From Methylocystis sp. H62 (GTDB lineage: Bacteria > Pseudomonadota > Alphaproteobacteria > Rhizobiales > Beijerinckiaceae), in contig NZ_JADNQZ010000044.1 in the NCBI RefSeq assembly GCF_015709515.1, forward strand, positions 32,931-96,930: a stretch of DNA of 64,000 nucleotides, written 5' to 3'. Made by a program: the position numbers and the translations under genes. Shown here piece after piece: positions 8,695-18,443 of this stretch. Positions within the stretch are counted from its first letter, which is position 1; the number at the start of each line of letters is the position of its first letter. Under the pieces are notes generated by a model, which did not search any database, was not told the origin of the DNA, and worked only from the letters and a program-made list of their open reading frames with translations.

Positions 8695-9643
8695 CGTCAT
8701 CGAAATCTGCGCCAACAGGCCGGGCGAAGTCTGGGTGGAAGCGCTCGGCAAGCCGCATATGGAGCGCTTCGACGTTCCCGAGCTGACCGAGGAAGCGATC
8801 ACGCGGCTGGCAACGCATGTCGCCGCCTCGACGCAACAGTCGGTCAATTCGTCGACGCCGCTGCTCTCGGCCGCGATGCCGCATGGCGAGCGATTTCAGG
8901 GGGTGCTCGCGCCGGCGACGCCGCATGGCGGCTCATTCTCGATCCGCAAGCAAGTCATCGCCAATCTGACGCTCGCCGACTATCGGGCGCGCGGCGCGCT
9001 CAATGGCGTCAAAGTCCGCGGCCCCAGGACGTTTGAGGCCGACGAATACCCGGAAATCGAGCGGGAGCTCGCCACTCTCCTCAAGGATCATTCGCCGGAT
9101 GGCATTCGGCGCGCGATCGAATTCGCCGTCGTCAATCATGTGACGATGATTATTTCCGGGGGAACGTCCTCGGGTAAAACGACGTTCCTCAATGCGCTGC
9201 TCAAACATGTGCCGGAGACGGAGCGCGTCGTATCGATCGAAGACACGCGCGAACTGAAACCGCCGCAGCCGAACTGGCTGCCGCTCGTCGCCTCGAAAGG
9301 CGGGCAGGGCCTTGCCGATGTGACAGTCCAGGAGCTGCTCGAAGCGAGCCTTCGTCTTCGGCCCGATCGGCTGTTTCTCGGCGAGATTCGCGGCGCGGAA
9401 GCCGCGACCTTCTTGCAGGCAGTCAATACCGGTCATCCCGGCTCGCTGACGACGCTGCACGCCGACAGCGCCTACGGCGCGTTTCAGCGGCTCGCGCTGA
9501 TGACGCTGCAATCCAATCTGAAACTGACCAAGGCGGAAATCATCGAATATGTGCGTTCGGTGGTGCCGATGGTCATCCAGCTGCGACGCCGCCCGACGCG
9601 CGGCGTCGCGGAAATCTATTTTCGCGGCTATGGCGGCGAGTAA
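8570..9643 (+). CDS. virB11: VirB11 T4SS hexameric ATPase
   Basis: A 357-residue traffic ATPase. The ATG at 8570 has a GAAAGAGG site seven bases upstream. The protein shows Walker A GGTSSGKTT near residues 197-205, an acidic box (SIEDTREL), Walker B-type sequence (LFLGEIRG) and the conserved His box (TGHPGSLTTLHA). VirB11 switches the system between pilus building and DNA transport. The gene begins inside virB10 and ends 15 bases before virD4. Confidence 0.96.
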   Translation: MNFVTPRKPQAPEVATRPLWETLPVYFREAARPIQRWLEDIDVIEICANRPGEVWVEALGKPHMERFDVPELTEEAITRLATHVAASTQQSVNSSTPLLSAAMPHGERFQGVLAPATPHGGSFSIRKQVIANLTLADYRARGALNGVKVRGPRTFEADEYPEIERELATLLKDHSPDGIRRAIEFAVVNHVTMIISGGTSSGKTTFLNALLKHVPETERVVSIEDTRELKPPQPNWLPLVASKGGQGLADVTVQELLEASLRLRPDRLFLGEIRGAEAATFLQAVNTGHPGSLTTLHADSAYGAFQRLALMTLQSNLKLTKAEIIEYVRSVVPMVIQLRRRPTRGVAEIYFRGYGGE

Positions 9644-9658
9644 CGGAAAGGGCGAGTC

Positions 9659-12073
9659 ATGCGGGCTCTCGCCTATGGGATCATCGGACTGATCGCCCTT
9701 GCCTGCGCGCTCATTGCCTGGGAAGCGTCCTTCGCGGCCCTCGTCGGACTGCAAACCAAATCGTGGGAGCTGTGGCATCGCTTTGCCCACGGCCATGAGA
9801 TCGTCTTGCCGGCGCAAGTCGCCTATCGGCAATGGGCGTCTCCCGTGGTTCAGCAGCTCGCGACCAAAGCCCTTCTGGGCGGGCTGATCGCGCTGGCGCT
9901 CGTGACGCTCGGATTAGCGCAAGTCCTGGAGTCGCTCGGCGGGGCGCGCCAGCCGTCCGGCGGCGCCCGGCTCGCGACAGAACGCGATTTGCGCAAGGCG
10001 GGACTGCTGAACGGGCGGCCTGGCTATTCCGTCTTCCTCGGCCGCTTCAATGGCAAGGATCTTCGCTATAGCGGCGCCAGTCATATTTACGTCAACGGCC
10101 CCACGCGCGCGGGAAAGGGCGTCGGCTTCGTCCTCCCCAACGCCATCGAATGGCGCGGATCGCTGATCGGGCTCGATATCAAACGCGAAATGTGGGACCA
10201 GATCGGCGCGGCGCGCGCGGCGCTGGGGCAGGACGTTTTCATGTTTTCGCCCGGCTCTGCGCGGACGCACTGCTGGAACCCGCTCGATCTCGTGTCGCCT
10301 TGGCCGGAGCGCGCGACCGATGTCGCGAATATCGCGCATAGCCTGATCCCGCTGTCGCAATCTGGCGATCCCTATTGGGCCGAGACCGCCCGCGGACTGT
10401 TTGCGGGTCTCCTGGCCTATGTCCTCGACGCGCGCGAGCCGCCGATCGAAGGGCGGACGATCAAGGCGGCGCTGAAAATGTTCAGCCGCGGTCGCCCGCT
10501 CGTCGCGGAACTGGCGAATATTCTGGCCAATGAGCCGGGGCTCAACGCCTTCGTGCAGGACAAGTTCCGCCAGCATATCAGCCGCGAAGAAAAGCAGCGT
10601 CAATCCTTCGAGTCGCATATCGTCACGGCCCTGGAGCCGTGGAACAACAGCCTCGTCGACGCCGCGACAAGCCGATCCGACTTCAAAATTTCGGAGCTGC
10701 GGCGACGTCCCTTCACGATCCTGATCGGAACGCCCGTCGGAAACTTCGCGGCGGTCGAAGCCGTCGTGCGTCTGCTCGTCCAACAGGTGCACGACGTCCT
10801 GCTGCGCAATCTGCCGGGTCTCGATGAGCCGCATCGGCTGCTGCTGATGCTCGATGAATTCTTTCAGTTCGGCCGCATGCCCGAAATCGTCGATCGCGCG
10901 CCGCTCGTCGCCGGCTACGGCTTTCAGATCGCCGTCATCGCCCAAGGCCTGACCCAGCTCGACGTTCGTTACGGCAAGCCGACGCGCGACATGCTCATCG
11001 GCAATATGGACGTGAAGCTGCTCATCGGCGTCAGCGATGAGACGACGGCGCGCTACTGCGCCGAGGAACTCGGAAAACACTACGTCCGCCGCGAAGGATG
11101 GGGCACGTCGGTCGGGGCCGGATTCGGCGGATCACAGGGCAGGGCGACGCGCACGACGCAAGGACGGTGGGAGCTGCAGCCGCTGATGACGAGCGAGGCG
11201 ATGCGCCGCCTCGAGGCGACCAAGGCGGTGCTGCTGGTGCGCGGCGAATATGGCGCCGTCATCGACAAGGCGCATTTCTTCAAGGAAGCCAGGTTCAAGC
11301 GACGGGTCGAGGCCTCGCGGGGGTTCGCGCATCGGATCGCCATTCCTGACGTGACGGACGCGGAGGGCGGCGAAATCGAAACGGTCGTCCCCGGCGCGCC
11401 GGGCGGCTTCAAGCATCTTGTGGCGAAAGATCGTGTCGTGAGCGAAGCGCGTGCACTCTATCTCGACGCCTCTGCGTTCGAGGCGGCGTTTGTGCAGGCG
11501 ATGACCGAAACCGGGAACAGCGCCACGGCGGAACTGCTGAACCTGCTGCGGATTGAGCCGGCGCGATTTGGCGAGCTGCGCGCAACCCGAAAAAGGATCT
11601 TCGCGAAGGCCCCTTCACCAGAAGCGGCGACGGCCGCTCTGAGGCAGGAAGTCTATTCGGCACGTCGGTTGTTGAATGATGAACGCGCCCAAATGGCGCC
11701 CGCGACCGGCGCGGCAGCCACGCCAAGAGCGGCGGCTCCTGTCGCCACCGCGGCCATCGCCAGCTCCGCGCCGTTTTTTGAGCCAGCCATCGGTGATGGC
11801 GCAACGTCCAATGACAGCGGCTCGCCCGAGAGCCCCGCATTTCGTATTGGCGACGACATGCTGGCCCAGTTGCATGAGGTAAAAGGGCGATCGGACATCA
11901 CGGCTGAAATTGTGAAGTCGGCCGCGACGCGCGCTGACATAGACGACGCGGCGAAACTCGGCGCGCTTGTCGACGCGTTAAGCGTTCAAGCCGAGCTCTT
12001 CATTGATACGCCGACGCCCGGCGATCTGGCGGCGCTGACCGCGGCTGTGGAAGCGGAGACTGCGGAGCAATAA
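9659..12073 (+). CDS. virD4: VirD4/TraG type IV coupling protein
   Basis: An 804-residue ATPase that links the relaxosome to the secretion channel. It has N-terminal membrane segments (residues about 5-25 and 72-92), Walker A GPTRAGKG near residue 147 and Walker B LLMLDEFFQFG near residue 395. The C-terminal about 200 residues are Ala-rich and variable, as usual for VirD4/TraG proteins that recognise substrates through this end. GGAAAGGG precedes the start. It is the last gene of the operon and converges with ardC. Confidence 0.95.
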   Translation: MRALAYGIIGLIALACALIAWEASFAALVGLQTKSWELWHRFAHGHEIVLPAQVAYRQWASPVVQQLATKALLGGLIALALVTLGLAQVLESLGGARQPSGGARLATERDLRKAGLLNGRPGYSVFLGRFNGKDLRYSGASHIYVNGPTRAGKGVGFVLPNAIEWRGSLIGLDIKREMWDQIGAARAALGQDVFMFSPGSARTHCWNPLDLVSPWPERATDVANIAHSLIPLSQSGDPYWAETARGLFAGLLAYVLDAREPPIEGRTIKAALKMFSRGRPLVAELANILANEPGLNAFVQDKFRQHISREEKQRQSFESHIVTALEPWNNSLVDAATSRSDFKISELRRRPFTILIGTPVGNFAAVEAVVRLLVQQVHDVLLRNLPGLDEPHRLLLMLDEFFQFGRMPEIVDRAPLVAGYGFQIAVIAQGLTQLDVRYGKPTRDMLIGNMDVKLLIGVSDETTARYCAEELGKHYVRREGWGTSVGAGFGGSQGRATRTTQGRWELQPLMTSEAMRRLEATKAVLLVRGEYGAVIDKAHFFKEARFKRRVEASRGFAHRIAIPDVTDAEGGEIETVVPGAPGGFKHLVAKDRVVSEARALYLDASAFEAAFVQAMTETGNSATAELLNLLRIEPARFGELRATRKRIFAKAPSPEAATAALRQEVYSARRLLNDERAQMAPATGAAATPRAAAPVATAAIASSAPFFEPAIGDGATSNDSGSPESPAFRIGDDMLAQLHEVKGRSDITAEIVKSAATRADIDDAAKLGALVDALSVQAELFIDTPTPGDLAALTAAVEAETAEQ

Positions 12074-12130
12074 TCGAACGGATGTTCTACGCCTGCGAGA
12101 GGCGCTGCGTTGTAATTCCGCCGATTATTG
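12068..12130. terminator. Inverted repeat between convergent virD4 and ardC
   Basis: A 9-base sequence CAATAATCG at 12068-12076, overlapping the virD4 stop, is repeated inverted as CGATTATTG at 12122-12130, with about 45 bases between. It sits between two convergent genes, where a bidirectional terminator is expected. There is no T-run, so the call is tentative. Confidence 0.35.
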
Positions 12131-12140
12131 GCGATGCGCG

Positions 12141-13040
12141 CTATGGGCGCTCTCCGGCAAGGACCGTGAGATAATTCGCGGCCTGCTGCGCCTTGGAGGC
12201 GGCGGTGAAAATCGCCTTCTTGTCGGCCTTCAGCACGGTCAGCCAGTTGGCGATGTAGCTCACGTGATCGGGGCGAAGTTCCGGCGTGACGCCCAGATCC
12301 GCGCAGAGGAACGCCGCGCCGACTTCGGCGACAAGCTCTTCCATCGCGTAAGCTTCAGAGCCGAAGCGATTCTTCAGGTCGCGGGCGCAGCGCGACGCAT
12401 GGCCCGTCCAGTGCGTCAGCTCATGCATCAGCGTCGCGTAAAAGGCCTCGCCTGCCGACATGGTCTCGCTGCCGGCGAAGCGGGTGCGTTCGGGCATCAT
12501 GATGTCGTCGGTCGAAGGACGATAGCAGGCCTTCGTGCCGGACTCGGTGACGCGGGCGCCGGTAGCGGCGAGGAAACGCTCGGCCTCGTCGATCGGAGAG
12601 AAGAGGGGAGTAACGGGAAGCGTCTCCTCGGGAGCGGCGTAACCCTCCACCTGGTCGGCGTTGAAGACATAGCTCGCGCGCGCGAGCAAGCGCTCGGCCG
12701 TTTCGGGCTCAGCAGCGTCCTCGCCGTCGGTCTCGACGGTGAAGGTCTTGTAGAAGACGACGAGCGAGGATTGCTCGCCACGCCGGACCTGACAGCCCTT
12801 CTCATGCCACTGGCGATAGGTGCCCCAGATGGGCTGCGCGTAGCCTTGATGCAGGGCGGCCACCCAGAGGGCGAGGACATTGACGCCATTGTAGTGCTTG
12901 CCGGAGGCGATGTTACGTGGGCGACCTGAGGCTCCGCCGCGATTCCAGGGGAGCCGGAATTCGCCTGCGCCGTCTTCGATGGCGGCGATGATGCGGCTGG
13001 TGATTTCCTGATGGATGTCCAGGCTGGATTCGCGGGACAT
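12141..13040 (-). CDS. ardC: ArdC-type antirestriction protein
   Basis: A 299-residue protein with the N-terminal ssDNA-binding ArdC domain (residues about 10-130; WNRGGASGRPRN, YNGVNVLALW) and a C-terminal metallopeptidase domain with HELTH at residues 205-209 and downstream acidic residues (ELVAEVGAAFLC). Plasmid ArdC proteins shield incoming DNA from restriction by the recipient. The start at 13040 has AGGAAAG upstream; a longer frame to 13124 has no support. The gene converges with the T4SS operon. Confidence 0.93.
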   Translation of the reverse strand: MSRESSLDIHQEITSRIIAAIEDGAGEFRLPWNRGGASGRPRNIASGKHYNGVNVLALWVAALHQGYAQPIWGTYRQWHEKGCQVRRGEQSSLVVFYKTFTVETDGEDAAEPETAERLLARASYVFNADQVEGYAAPEETLPVTPLFSPIDEAERFLAATGARVTESGTKACYRPSTDDIMMPERTRFAGSETMSAGEAFYATLMHELTHWTGHASRCARDLKNRFGSEAYAMEELVAEVGAAFLCADLGVTPELRPDHVSYIANWLTVLKADKKAIFTAASKAQQAANYLTVLAGERP

Positions 13041-13426
13041 GTGTCTTTCCTCTTCGGTTGGTCGGCCGCGACCGCCGCGACCTGATCGGTCGCCGAAGAG
13101 GCAGGGGGCAGCACAGGGCCGCACCCGCAGGGATGAAACGAAGTGGAAGACGGCAACGCCGTTGCGGCGCTGGGACCCGCCTGCCAGGCATAGACCGATG
13201 ATTCAGGTCGTGCGGCGCTGAGGAGCGCGAAGAAGGGGTAAGCGCTGCGCGAACCTACTCGGACGACCATAGCATGCGCCTATTCAGCGCGCCTTCGATT
13301 GGGTTTGAGGCGGAAGCGACAAGCGGTTCCGCACATCGGGTGAACGGAACGGCTGACGTTCACGCCAAAGGCCTGCCGCTGATCGAAGCGAGTAGCGTCC
13401 GCTTCTGAAACACGAGCGTCGCGCTT
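13041..13426. other. Non-coding upstream region of ardC
   Basis: About 385 bases without a credible gene, containing the presumed ardC promoter (ardC reads leftwards from 13040). Short inverted repeats are visible, such as CAACGCCGTTG at about 13158-13168 and GCGCTGAGGAGCGC near 13214. I see no RNA gene. The far part (13280-13426) lies downstream of the DUF3761 gene. Confidence 0.4.
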
Positions 13427-13720
13427 TCAACGCAACCACTCTCCGACGCCGCCATGCCGCGAGCAAGTTCCACTACGAGAATGGGAAAAGCTATAGGTTG
13501 AATCGCGACAACGCGCGCTTGCGCCATCCGGCGCGCCGCCGGTTCTGCTATGTGCTGGCGCGTGAACATCCTCGCCGCTCGAATTGGAATAGTGGCCATG
13601 TTCCTGTAGCTGCGACTCAATTGGCGTTCCAGGCGCGAGTTCGGGCTTGAGCGGCGACTTCGCGAGCGCAAAGCTCGCACTCAATAAAAGTCCAAGAGCT
13701 AAAAAAATTGCCCGCGTCAC
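13427..13720 (-). CDS. Small secreted DUF3761-family protein
   Basis: A 97-residue protein with a signal peptide (cleavage after SFALA) and a mature part holding the DUF3761 signature: HGHYSNSSGEDVHAPAH followed by CRD-TYSFS-RSGTCS-HGGV, with two Cys that could form a disulfide. The function of the family is unknown. It starts with GTG at 13720, overlapping the stop of the SRAP gene (GTGA), so it is probably translated by coupling. A membrane- or periplasm-directed protein next to a DNA-repair gene is an odd pairing. Confidence 0.75.
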   Translation of the reverse strand: MTRAIFLALGLLLSASFALAKSPLKPELAPGTPIESQLQEHGHYSNSSGEDVHAPAHSRTGGAPDGASARCRDSTYSFSHSRSGTCSRHGGVGEWLR

Positions 13721-14397
13721 AGGAGCACAGTCTCAACGGGATCAACAAGCGATGCATCGTCGTCCCCGGCGCCTGCCTTGTTGACACGAGTCGACACAAT
13801 CCATTCATTCAAGGAATCTTCCAGGGGCGCGCGTTGGAGCGCGCCTGGATCATCGCGGCGCATCCATGCGTTGGCGTCGCGCCAGTCGAGAATGACGGGC
13901 TGCCGATCATGGAAACGGTTCATCCAGTTGTTCGCCGCGCCGACAATAATTGTTGCCGATGTGAGAGGCTCGCCTGTGCCAGGATGCTTGGCTTGCTCCC
14001 ACAATGCGGCGAAGGCGAGCGGTTCACCGGACCGCGCCGAAAAATAGTGCGGCGTTTTCGCCCCCGCTTTGCCCGTCCCCTCGTAAAAGCCCGAGGCGGG
14101 AATGATGCAGCGTCTCGTCTTGAAGGCTGTTCGGAACATAGGCTTCTCGGCGACCGTCTCCGCACGGGCATTAAACGTTGCAGGAAGATCCTTGAGCGGC
14201 TTCTTCCACCATCCGGGCACGAGCCCCCAGCGCATCTGGACGAGCTCGTTGCCGCCCGTCTCCGCAGGCCGAAGGACCTCGATCTGGGTCGTCGGCGCGA
14301 TATTGTAGCGCGGCGCGAGGTTGCGGGGCTGCCCGATCAGGTCGGCAAGCCTGTGCAACTCTTCCCATGAAAGGCGCTGTGTGAAACGACCGCACAT
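13717..14397 (-). CDS. SRAP/HMCES-family abasic-site shielding protein
   Basis: A 226-residue protein beginning MCGRF, so Cys2 becomes the N-terminal residue that crosslinks to abasic sites in single-stranded DNA. Other family residues are visible: the Asn in YNIAPTT, NARAE, the Glu in FYEG and the His in RFHDRQPVIL. SRAP proteins (E. coli YedK) protect ssDNA during replication and the SOS response. On a mobile element it may guard single-stranded transfer intermediates; this is inference. The stop overlaps the DUF3761 start. Confidence 0.92.
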   Translation of the reverse strand: MCGRFTQRLSWEELHRLADLIGQPRNLAPRYNIAPTTQIEVLRPAETGGNELVQMRWGLVPGWWKKPLKDLPATFNARAETVAEKPMFRTAFKTRRCIIPASGFYEGTGKAGAKTPHYFSARSGEPLAFAALWEQAKHPGTGEPLTSATIIVGAANNWMNRFHDRQPVILDWRDANAWMRRDDPGALQRAPLEDSLNEWIVSTRVNKAGAGDDDASLVDPVETVLL

Positions 14398-14412
14398 GAT
14401 GATGCTCGCAAT

Positions 14413-14740
14413 TCACTTCAAAGCTTTATATCCATCCGCGAAGCCGTCGAGCGAGAGAACATGCCGAAGCCCTTCGCCGGGACGAATGTAGATCGTGATG
14501 ATGATATTCCTGCCGGTCAGAAGCTTGCTGATCACATCGTCGCTGATCGGTCCTTCCGCGGCGCAGCCGATCGGCGCACACTTGAAGAAGGGAAGCTTAC
14601 CGATCTCGTCCTGATCGACTTTCATCCTCGCGCCTTCCAGCAGAAACGTGTCCAGCGGCGCAATGATTTGAATGACAGCGTTGGGACTTGCCGGAATTTT
14701 TGTAAAAGTGACAATGACTTGAACGTCGGCAGGGCAATGG
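14413..14740 (-). pseudogene. IalB-family protein remnant (5' truncated)
   Basis: On the minus strand an open frame from a TAG near 14760 down to the TGA at 14413-14415 encodes an IalB-like C-terminal half (VIQIIAPLDTFLLEGARM..., PFFKCAPIGCAAEGP..., HVLSLDGFADGYKAL). The N-terminal signal peptide and first half of the usual domain are missing. The only ATG (14625) lies inside the conserved domain and would give 70 residues. IalB proteins are periplasmic and linked to invasion or stress. I read this as a truncated remnant rather than a functional gene. Confidence 0.6.
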
Positions 14741-14849
14741 CGACGAGGAATTGAGCGCGCGCGCTACAGTTCGGGCGTAGCATCATCGCCATAGTTCAAC
14801 TCCTCCAACGCGCATCTTTGCCCCTCGACTTCCTGGTTGAAAAAATATT

Positions 14850-16796
14850 CTAAATTGCGCTCAGGTCAGCCTTGGCTTGCGCGAGGACTTTCCCAGCTTG
14901 TTCGATGCTTGGCTTCAAGGCGATTCTCTGAGCCAGAATGTGATCACGAATTTTTGTGAGCGCCTGCGGCCCGTTGATCAGGCTCTGTTCCAATTTTTGT
15001 TTCATATCGGCGACGTCGCGATCGAGCGCGGCGATGTCGCGGGGATCGACACCTTTGGAGGCGTCGAATCTGAACCCGCTTTCGACGACTTGGCGCCACT
15101 TCATCAGTTCGCGCGTGAGCGCCGGTCCGAAGCCCGGCACCTTCGTGATGTGGGCTTCGCTGACGTCCCAAGCCGTTTCTATGTTGTAGCTGGCAAGCAT
15201 TGCTTTCCGGCCCGGGCCGATTCCGGGGATCTTGGCCGGTTCGATCTGGATGGCTTCGAGATAACGTTTTCGCTGATCGCGCTCGCGTGCTCTCTCGAGT
15301 TCCTGATAGCGGCGCCGACGCAGGTTCGGGAGATCCAAAAGCTGCTCCTTTTCATGTTGCAGTTGGCGTAAGTGGGTCGTGAACCGTTGGTCGCTGGCAT
15401 CCTGATCCCAGCGTGCCTTCAACGTCTTGAAGTGACCCTCGGCGCGCACCACCGCGTCGCGGAACTTGGCGCTCTCCGAGCCGTCTCCCGATTGCTTCGA
15501 AACGCCTGACAGAACGAACAGACCGCCAACGATCCAGATGAACGCTGCGGCGGGCATGGCGCCCATCAAGACTACGATAATGGCGATCAATCCGGCATAT
15601 TTCGCGGCATTCCTAAACCTGCGTTGTCGTCCCAGAGCGAGAGCCTCCTTTGACGGCGCCGTTTTATTCCAATCGGGCAGATTCGGCGCCGGGCCGGGCG
15701 ACGGGATCGCCGCTATTCTGGCCCATACCGAGCCGACATCGATCCTGCCAGTAATGCCGCCTAGTGGCGCGGTCTTGATCACGAAACTGAACAGAACGGC
15801 GCCGGTCGCCGCCTCCAATCTGCACCACGGACAATGATCAAGCCCGCCAACGTAATAATGAGAAGCGTTGATGCGACAGGCCTTGGTCTGCTTCTCCAGG
15901 TTATCCAGATCCGCGACCCATTCCTTCGCGGTTGGCCGACGGCCATCTTGTACGCCGCTCTGTGCGAAGGCGCGTTCGATCAGCGAGGCGATAGCCGGGG
16001 AGGCAATGCCAATGGGTGGCACGTTCGGAGGCGGCTCCATTTGGAACGTGGAACTGTTGGCGCCGTATGCGAAGCGGAATTCCGCAATCGCTTTCTCGAT
16101 GCTCATGTCTCCGCGCCCGAGGAACCGGCCAGCGAACGGGTGGCGTCCCATGAACAACAGATGGAAAATGAGGATCGCCAGCCCAAAGTTATCGTGGTTC
16201 GGCGTTCGGACGACGCCGCGGAAACGTTTCCCCTGAAGCTCAGGCGGCGTGAACGTCGGCACGCCGACCTCGCAAAGGTATCGACGCGCGCCGACACTGA
16301 CTTGGAACGAGTCGCAATCGATCAGACGGACTGTCGCCTTGTCCGAGACGCAGACGCCGCCATGGTTGACGTCGCCGATCACGCACCCGGTTTCGTGAAT
16401 GGCGGCGAAAGCGCGGGCCGTATTCGCGGCAGATCGGATTAGAAACCGCCAGTCTGCGGCAGGAAACTCGGCCTTGCGGCTGCGTGGACTGTAGAGGTTG
16501 TGGATGTCCTTGTGGCCGTCGACGCGCGGCATTAGCAGGCCCACAGGCTTGCCGTCGGTGGAGCGCAACAGATCTAGCGGCCATGCGGCCAACGAAAGCA
16601 GGCGGTCGTTTTGCAACGACGCCATCGTCTCGATCTTGGATGCCTTTTCCGAGGAGACGTCTTGATGATAGAGCTTCGCTACTTGGCCGCTTCGGTCTGC
16701 GATTTCGTAGACGGTGCCTTCTCCGCCTCGTCCAAGCAGTCGCCCGAGAGTAACAGATCCCTTGGAATCTCGGACCTTGGGCAGCGGCTTTGTCAT
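14850..16796 (-). CDS. TerY-triad protein kinase with helix-hairpin-helix domain
   Basis: A 648-residue protein with an N-terminal kinase fold (residues about 15-290): glycine-rich LGRGGEGTVYE, Lys in VAKLYH, catalytic loop VIGDVNHGG in place of HRD...N, and LIDCDSF in place of DFG. These changes are typical of kinases linked to TerY vWA proteins. A CPWC Cys pair (residues about 327-330), two hydrophobic segments (about 410-445), a coiled coil and two helix-hairpin-helix motifs (IPGIGPGRKAML, VPGFGPALTREL) follow. It overlaps the phosphatase gene by one base. Together with 16796-18279 it forms the kinase-phosphatase-vWA triad known from Ter-type stress and defence systems. Confidence 0.88.
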   Translation of the reverse strand: MTKPLPKVRDSKGSVTLGRLLGRGGEGTVYEIADRSGQVAKLYHQDVSSEKASKIETMASLQNDRLLSLAAWPLDLLRSTDGKPVGLLMPRVDGHKDIHNLYSPRSRKAEFPAADWRFLIRSAANTARAFAAIHETGCVIGDVNHGGVCVSDKATVRLIDCDSFQVSVGARRYLCEVGVPTFTPPELQGKRFRGVVRTPNHDNFGLAILIFHLLFMGRHPFAGRFLGRGDMSIEKAIAEFRFAYGANSSTFQMEPPPNVPPIGIASPAIASLIERAFAQSGVQDGRRPTAKEWVADLDNLEKQTKACRINASHYYVGGLDHCPWCRLEAATGAVLFSFVIKTAPLGGITGRIDVGSVWARIAAIPSPGPAPNLPDWNKTAPSKEALALGRQRRFRNAAKYAGLIAIIVVLMGAMPAAAFIWIVGGLFVLSGVSKQSGDGSESAKFRDAVVRAEGHFKTLKARWDQDASDQRFTTHLRQLQHEKEQLLDLPNLRRRRYQELERARERDQRKRYLEAIQIEPAKIPGIGPGRKAMLASYNIETAWDVSEAHITKVPGFGPALTRELMKWRQVVESGFRFDASKGVDPRDIAALDRDVADMKQKLEQSLINGPQALTKIRDHILAQRIALKPSIEQAGKVLAQAKADLSAI

Positions 16797-17605
16797 TATG
16801 ACGCTTCGGCAGGGCGTTCAGCCGCCTCGACTCTTGTCGCGAGGATGAGGGTCTTGTCGTCGTCGGTTCGGTCACATACCGCGGGCGAGGATAGGTACCG
16901 CTCCAGCCCGCCGGACAATGCGACGTCGAGGCCTTCTGCCGTCGACAATCTCACGGGACCGAAAATCTTCTCGAAGAACGGGGCGTGGACGCTCTTGGTC
17001 GCATAATGCAGGACCAGAGACTCGATGCCATCTGTGAATAGCGCGACTTCGTCAACCTTCCTTGGAACGAGGTCGAAAGCCATACGGTCCGCGGCGCCGC
17101 TCTCCGTGACGAAAAAGGTCGAATTGGCGTAGACGCCTCGTTGCGGCCAATGCACCCATGCCCATTCGCCTCCCTCGTCGGCGACGACCATCGCGCCATC
17201 GCCGACCTGCAAGAAAGCGGCGCCGTCCTCCCCGATGACGGCGACGAGAAGAGTGCACGCGTAATCCCGCAGGGTTGTCCCCGCGTCCGTGGCGCGAAGG
17301 GAGATGGCCTCCTGGACCATTTCGACCCAAGAGCGGGCCTCGTCGAGGCAGAGGTCCGAGACTCGTCCCCCGCGAGCGAGGAAGACCTCGACGGCCTCTA
17401 CGATGGTTCGGCATGCCAAATCGGACCCTTCGTCCGCCAAGGCGGCGCTGCCGGCTCCATCTGAAACGACGAGCGCTATCACCGTTCCGCCGTCGCGGTC
17501 CGTCAGGACTTGGCAGGCATGGCTGTCTTGACAAACCGTCCCTTGCTTTACATGCGACGAACCAATCGCCGAGGCGGCTGCAATCCGCCATCCGCTATGG
17601 ATCAT
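16796..17605 (-). CDS. PP2C-type protein phosphatase of the TerY triad
   Basis: A 269-residue PP2C phosphatase. Metal-binding motifs are visible: QDSHA near the start, [16 protein letters not shown] and FTDGIESL. Start 17605 gives an ATGA overlap with the terY stop; an alternative at 17620 adds five residues. It would reverse phosphorylation by the adjoining kinase, with the vWA protein as the likely substrate or adaptor; this is inferred from the known triad. The three genes are contiguous. Confidence 0.88.
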   Translation of the reverse strand: MIHSGWRIAAASAIGSSHVKQGTVCQDSHACQVLTDRDGGTVIALVVSDGAGSAALADEGSDLACRTIVEAVEVFLARGGRVSDLCLDEARSWVEMVQEAISLRATDAGTTLRDYACTLLVAVIGEDGAAFLQVGDGAMVVADEGGEWAWVHWPQRGVYANSTFFVTESGAADRMAFDLVPRKVDEVALFTDGIESLVLHYATKSVHAPFFEKIFGPVRLSTAEGLDVALSGGLERYLSSPAVCDRTDDDKTLILATRVEAAERPAEAS

Positions 17606-18279
17606 CCGGCAAAAGCCCATCCGTCAGGCGCCGTCGGGTTCGCGAGCGGCACGGCGTCGCCGGGTTGCGAGTGAGATACCGACCCGAGCGAGTTGGAGAG
17701 CCACTGGAAGAGTTCGCGAAACTGCAAACCTTTCAGCTTCAACGGCTGACGGACGGAGATCTGAGCAAGCGTTTCGAAATTGGCTCCTTCGACGCCGACC
17801 GCATAGAATTGGAATGCCTTGGATTGTTCGCCCTCGCGAACCATATCTGCGGCGTGTCGCCAAGAGTCGGTCGGTCCGCCATCCGTGATCAGGAAAATCC
17901 ACGGGCGGTAATAGGCGACGCCGTTACTCTTGTAGACTTCCTTTCGTTGCCGGACGAGTTCGAGTCCCTGAGTTATTGCGGCGCCCATCGGGGTATCCCC
18001 GATTACCGACAGCGTCGGCGGGACGAATATATCGGCGGTCGCAAATTCCGATATCGTTTGGACGGGGCCAAAGCCCACGATGCCGATTTCGACTCGCTTG
18101 GCAGCGAGACTGTCGCTCATCAACTCGTCCTTGAAAGCAATCAGGCCGGCATTCAGCTCGTCGATTGGTCGGCCCCGCATGGAAACGGAAGTGTCCAGCA
18201 GCAAAAGACATGGACAACGCGGCTCCGGATTGTCGGTGAAATCATCCGCGTTGAATGGGATCTGATCGAAACTGGACAT
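17602..18279 (-). CDS. terY: TerY-like vWA-domain protein
   Basis: A 225-residue von Willebrand A domain protein with a complete MIDAS: DTSVSM (residues about 28-33), a Thr in the central GDTPMGAAI and an Asp in [17 protein letters not shown] lies five bases before the start. TerY proteins are cytoplasmic vWA proteins of tellurite/stress modules. This is the first gene of the minus-strand triad, divergent from hipB. No TerC or TerD is present, so this is the stand-alone triad rather than a full ter operon. Confidence 0.9.
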   Translation of the reverse strand: MSSFDQIPFNADDFTDNPEPRCPCLLLLDTSVSMRGRPIDELNAGLIAFKDELMSDSLAAKRVEIGIVGFGPVQTISEFATADIFVPPTLSVIGDTPMGAAITQGLELVRQRKEVYKSNGVAYYRPWIFLITDGGPTDSWRHAADMVREGEQSKAFQFYAVGVEGANFETLAQISVRQPLKLKGLQFRELFQWLSNSLGSVSHSQPGDAVPLANPTAPDGWAFAG

Positions 18280-18443
18280 TCGGGCCTCCTTGAAACTTTC
18301 GCCATAATGACTCCATGCATTTCCGGATCGTCAAGGGACCGTCCGGTCGCCGCGCCTGCGTCTCGAATGGGAGGTAACGCCTCTGATCGCCGACGGACCG
18401 GCGCTTACATCTAGGCAAATTGTAATCTTTGTGCTACACAATT

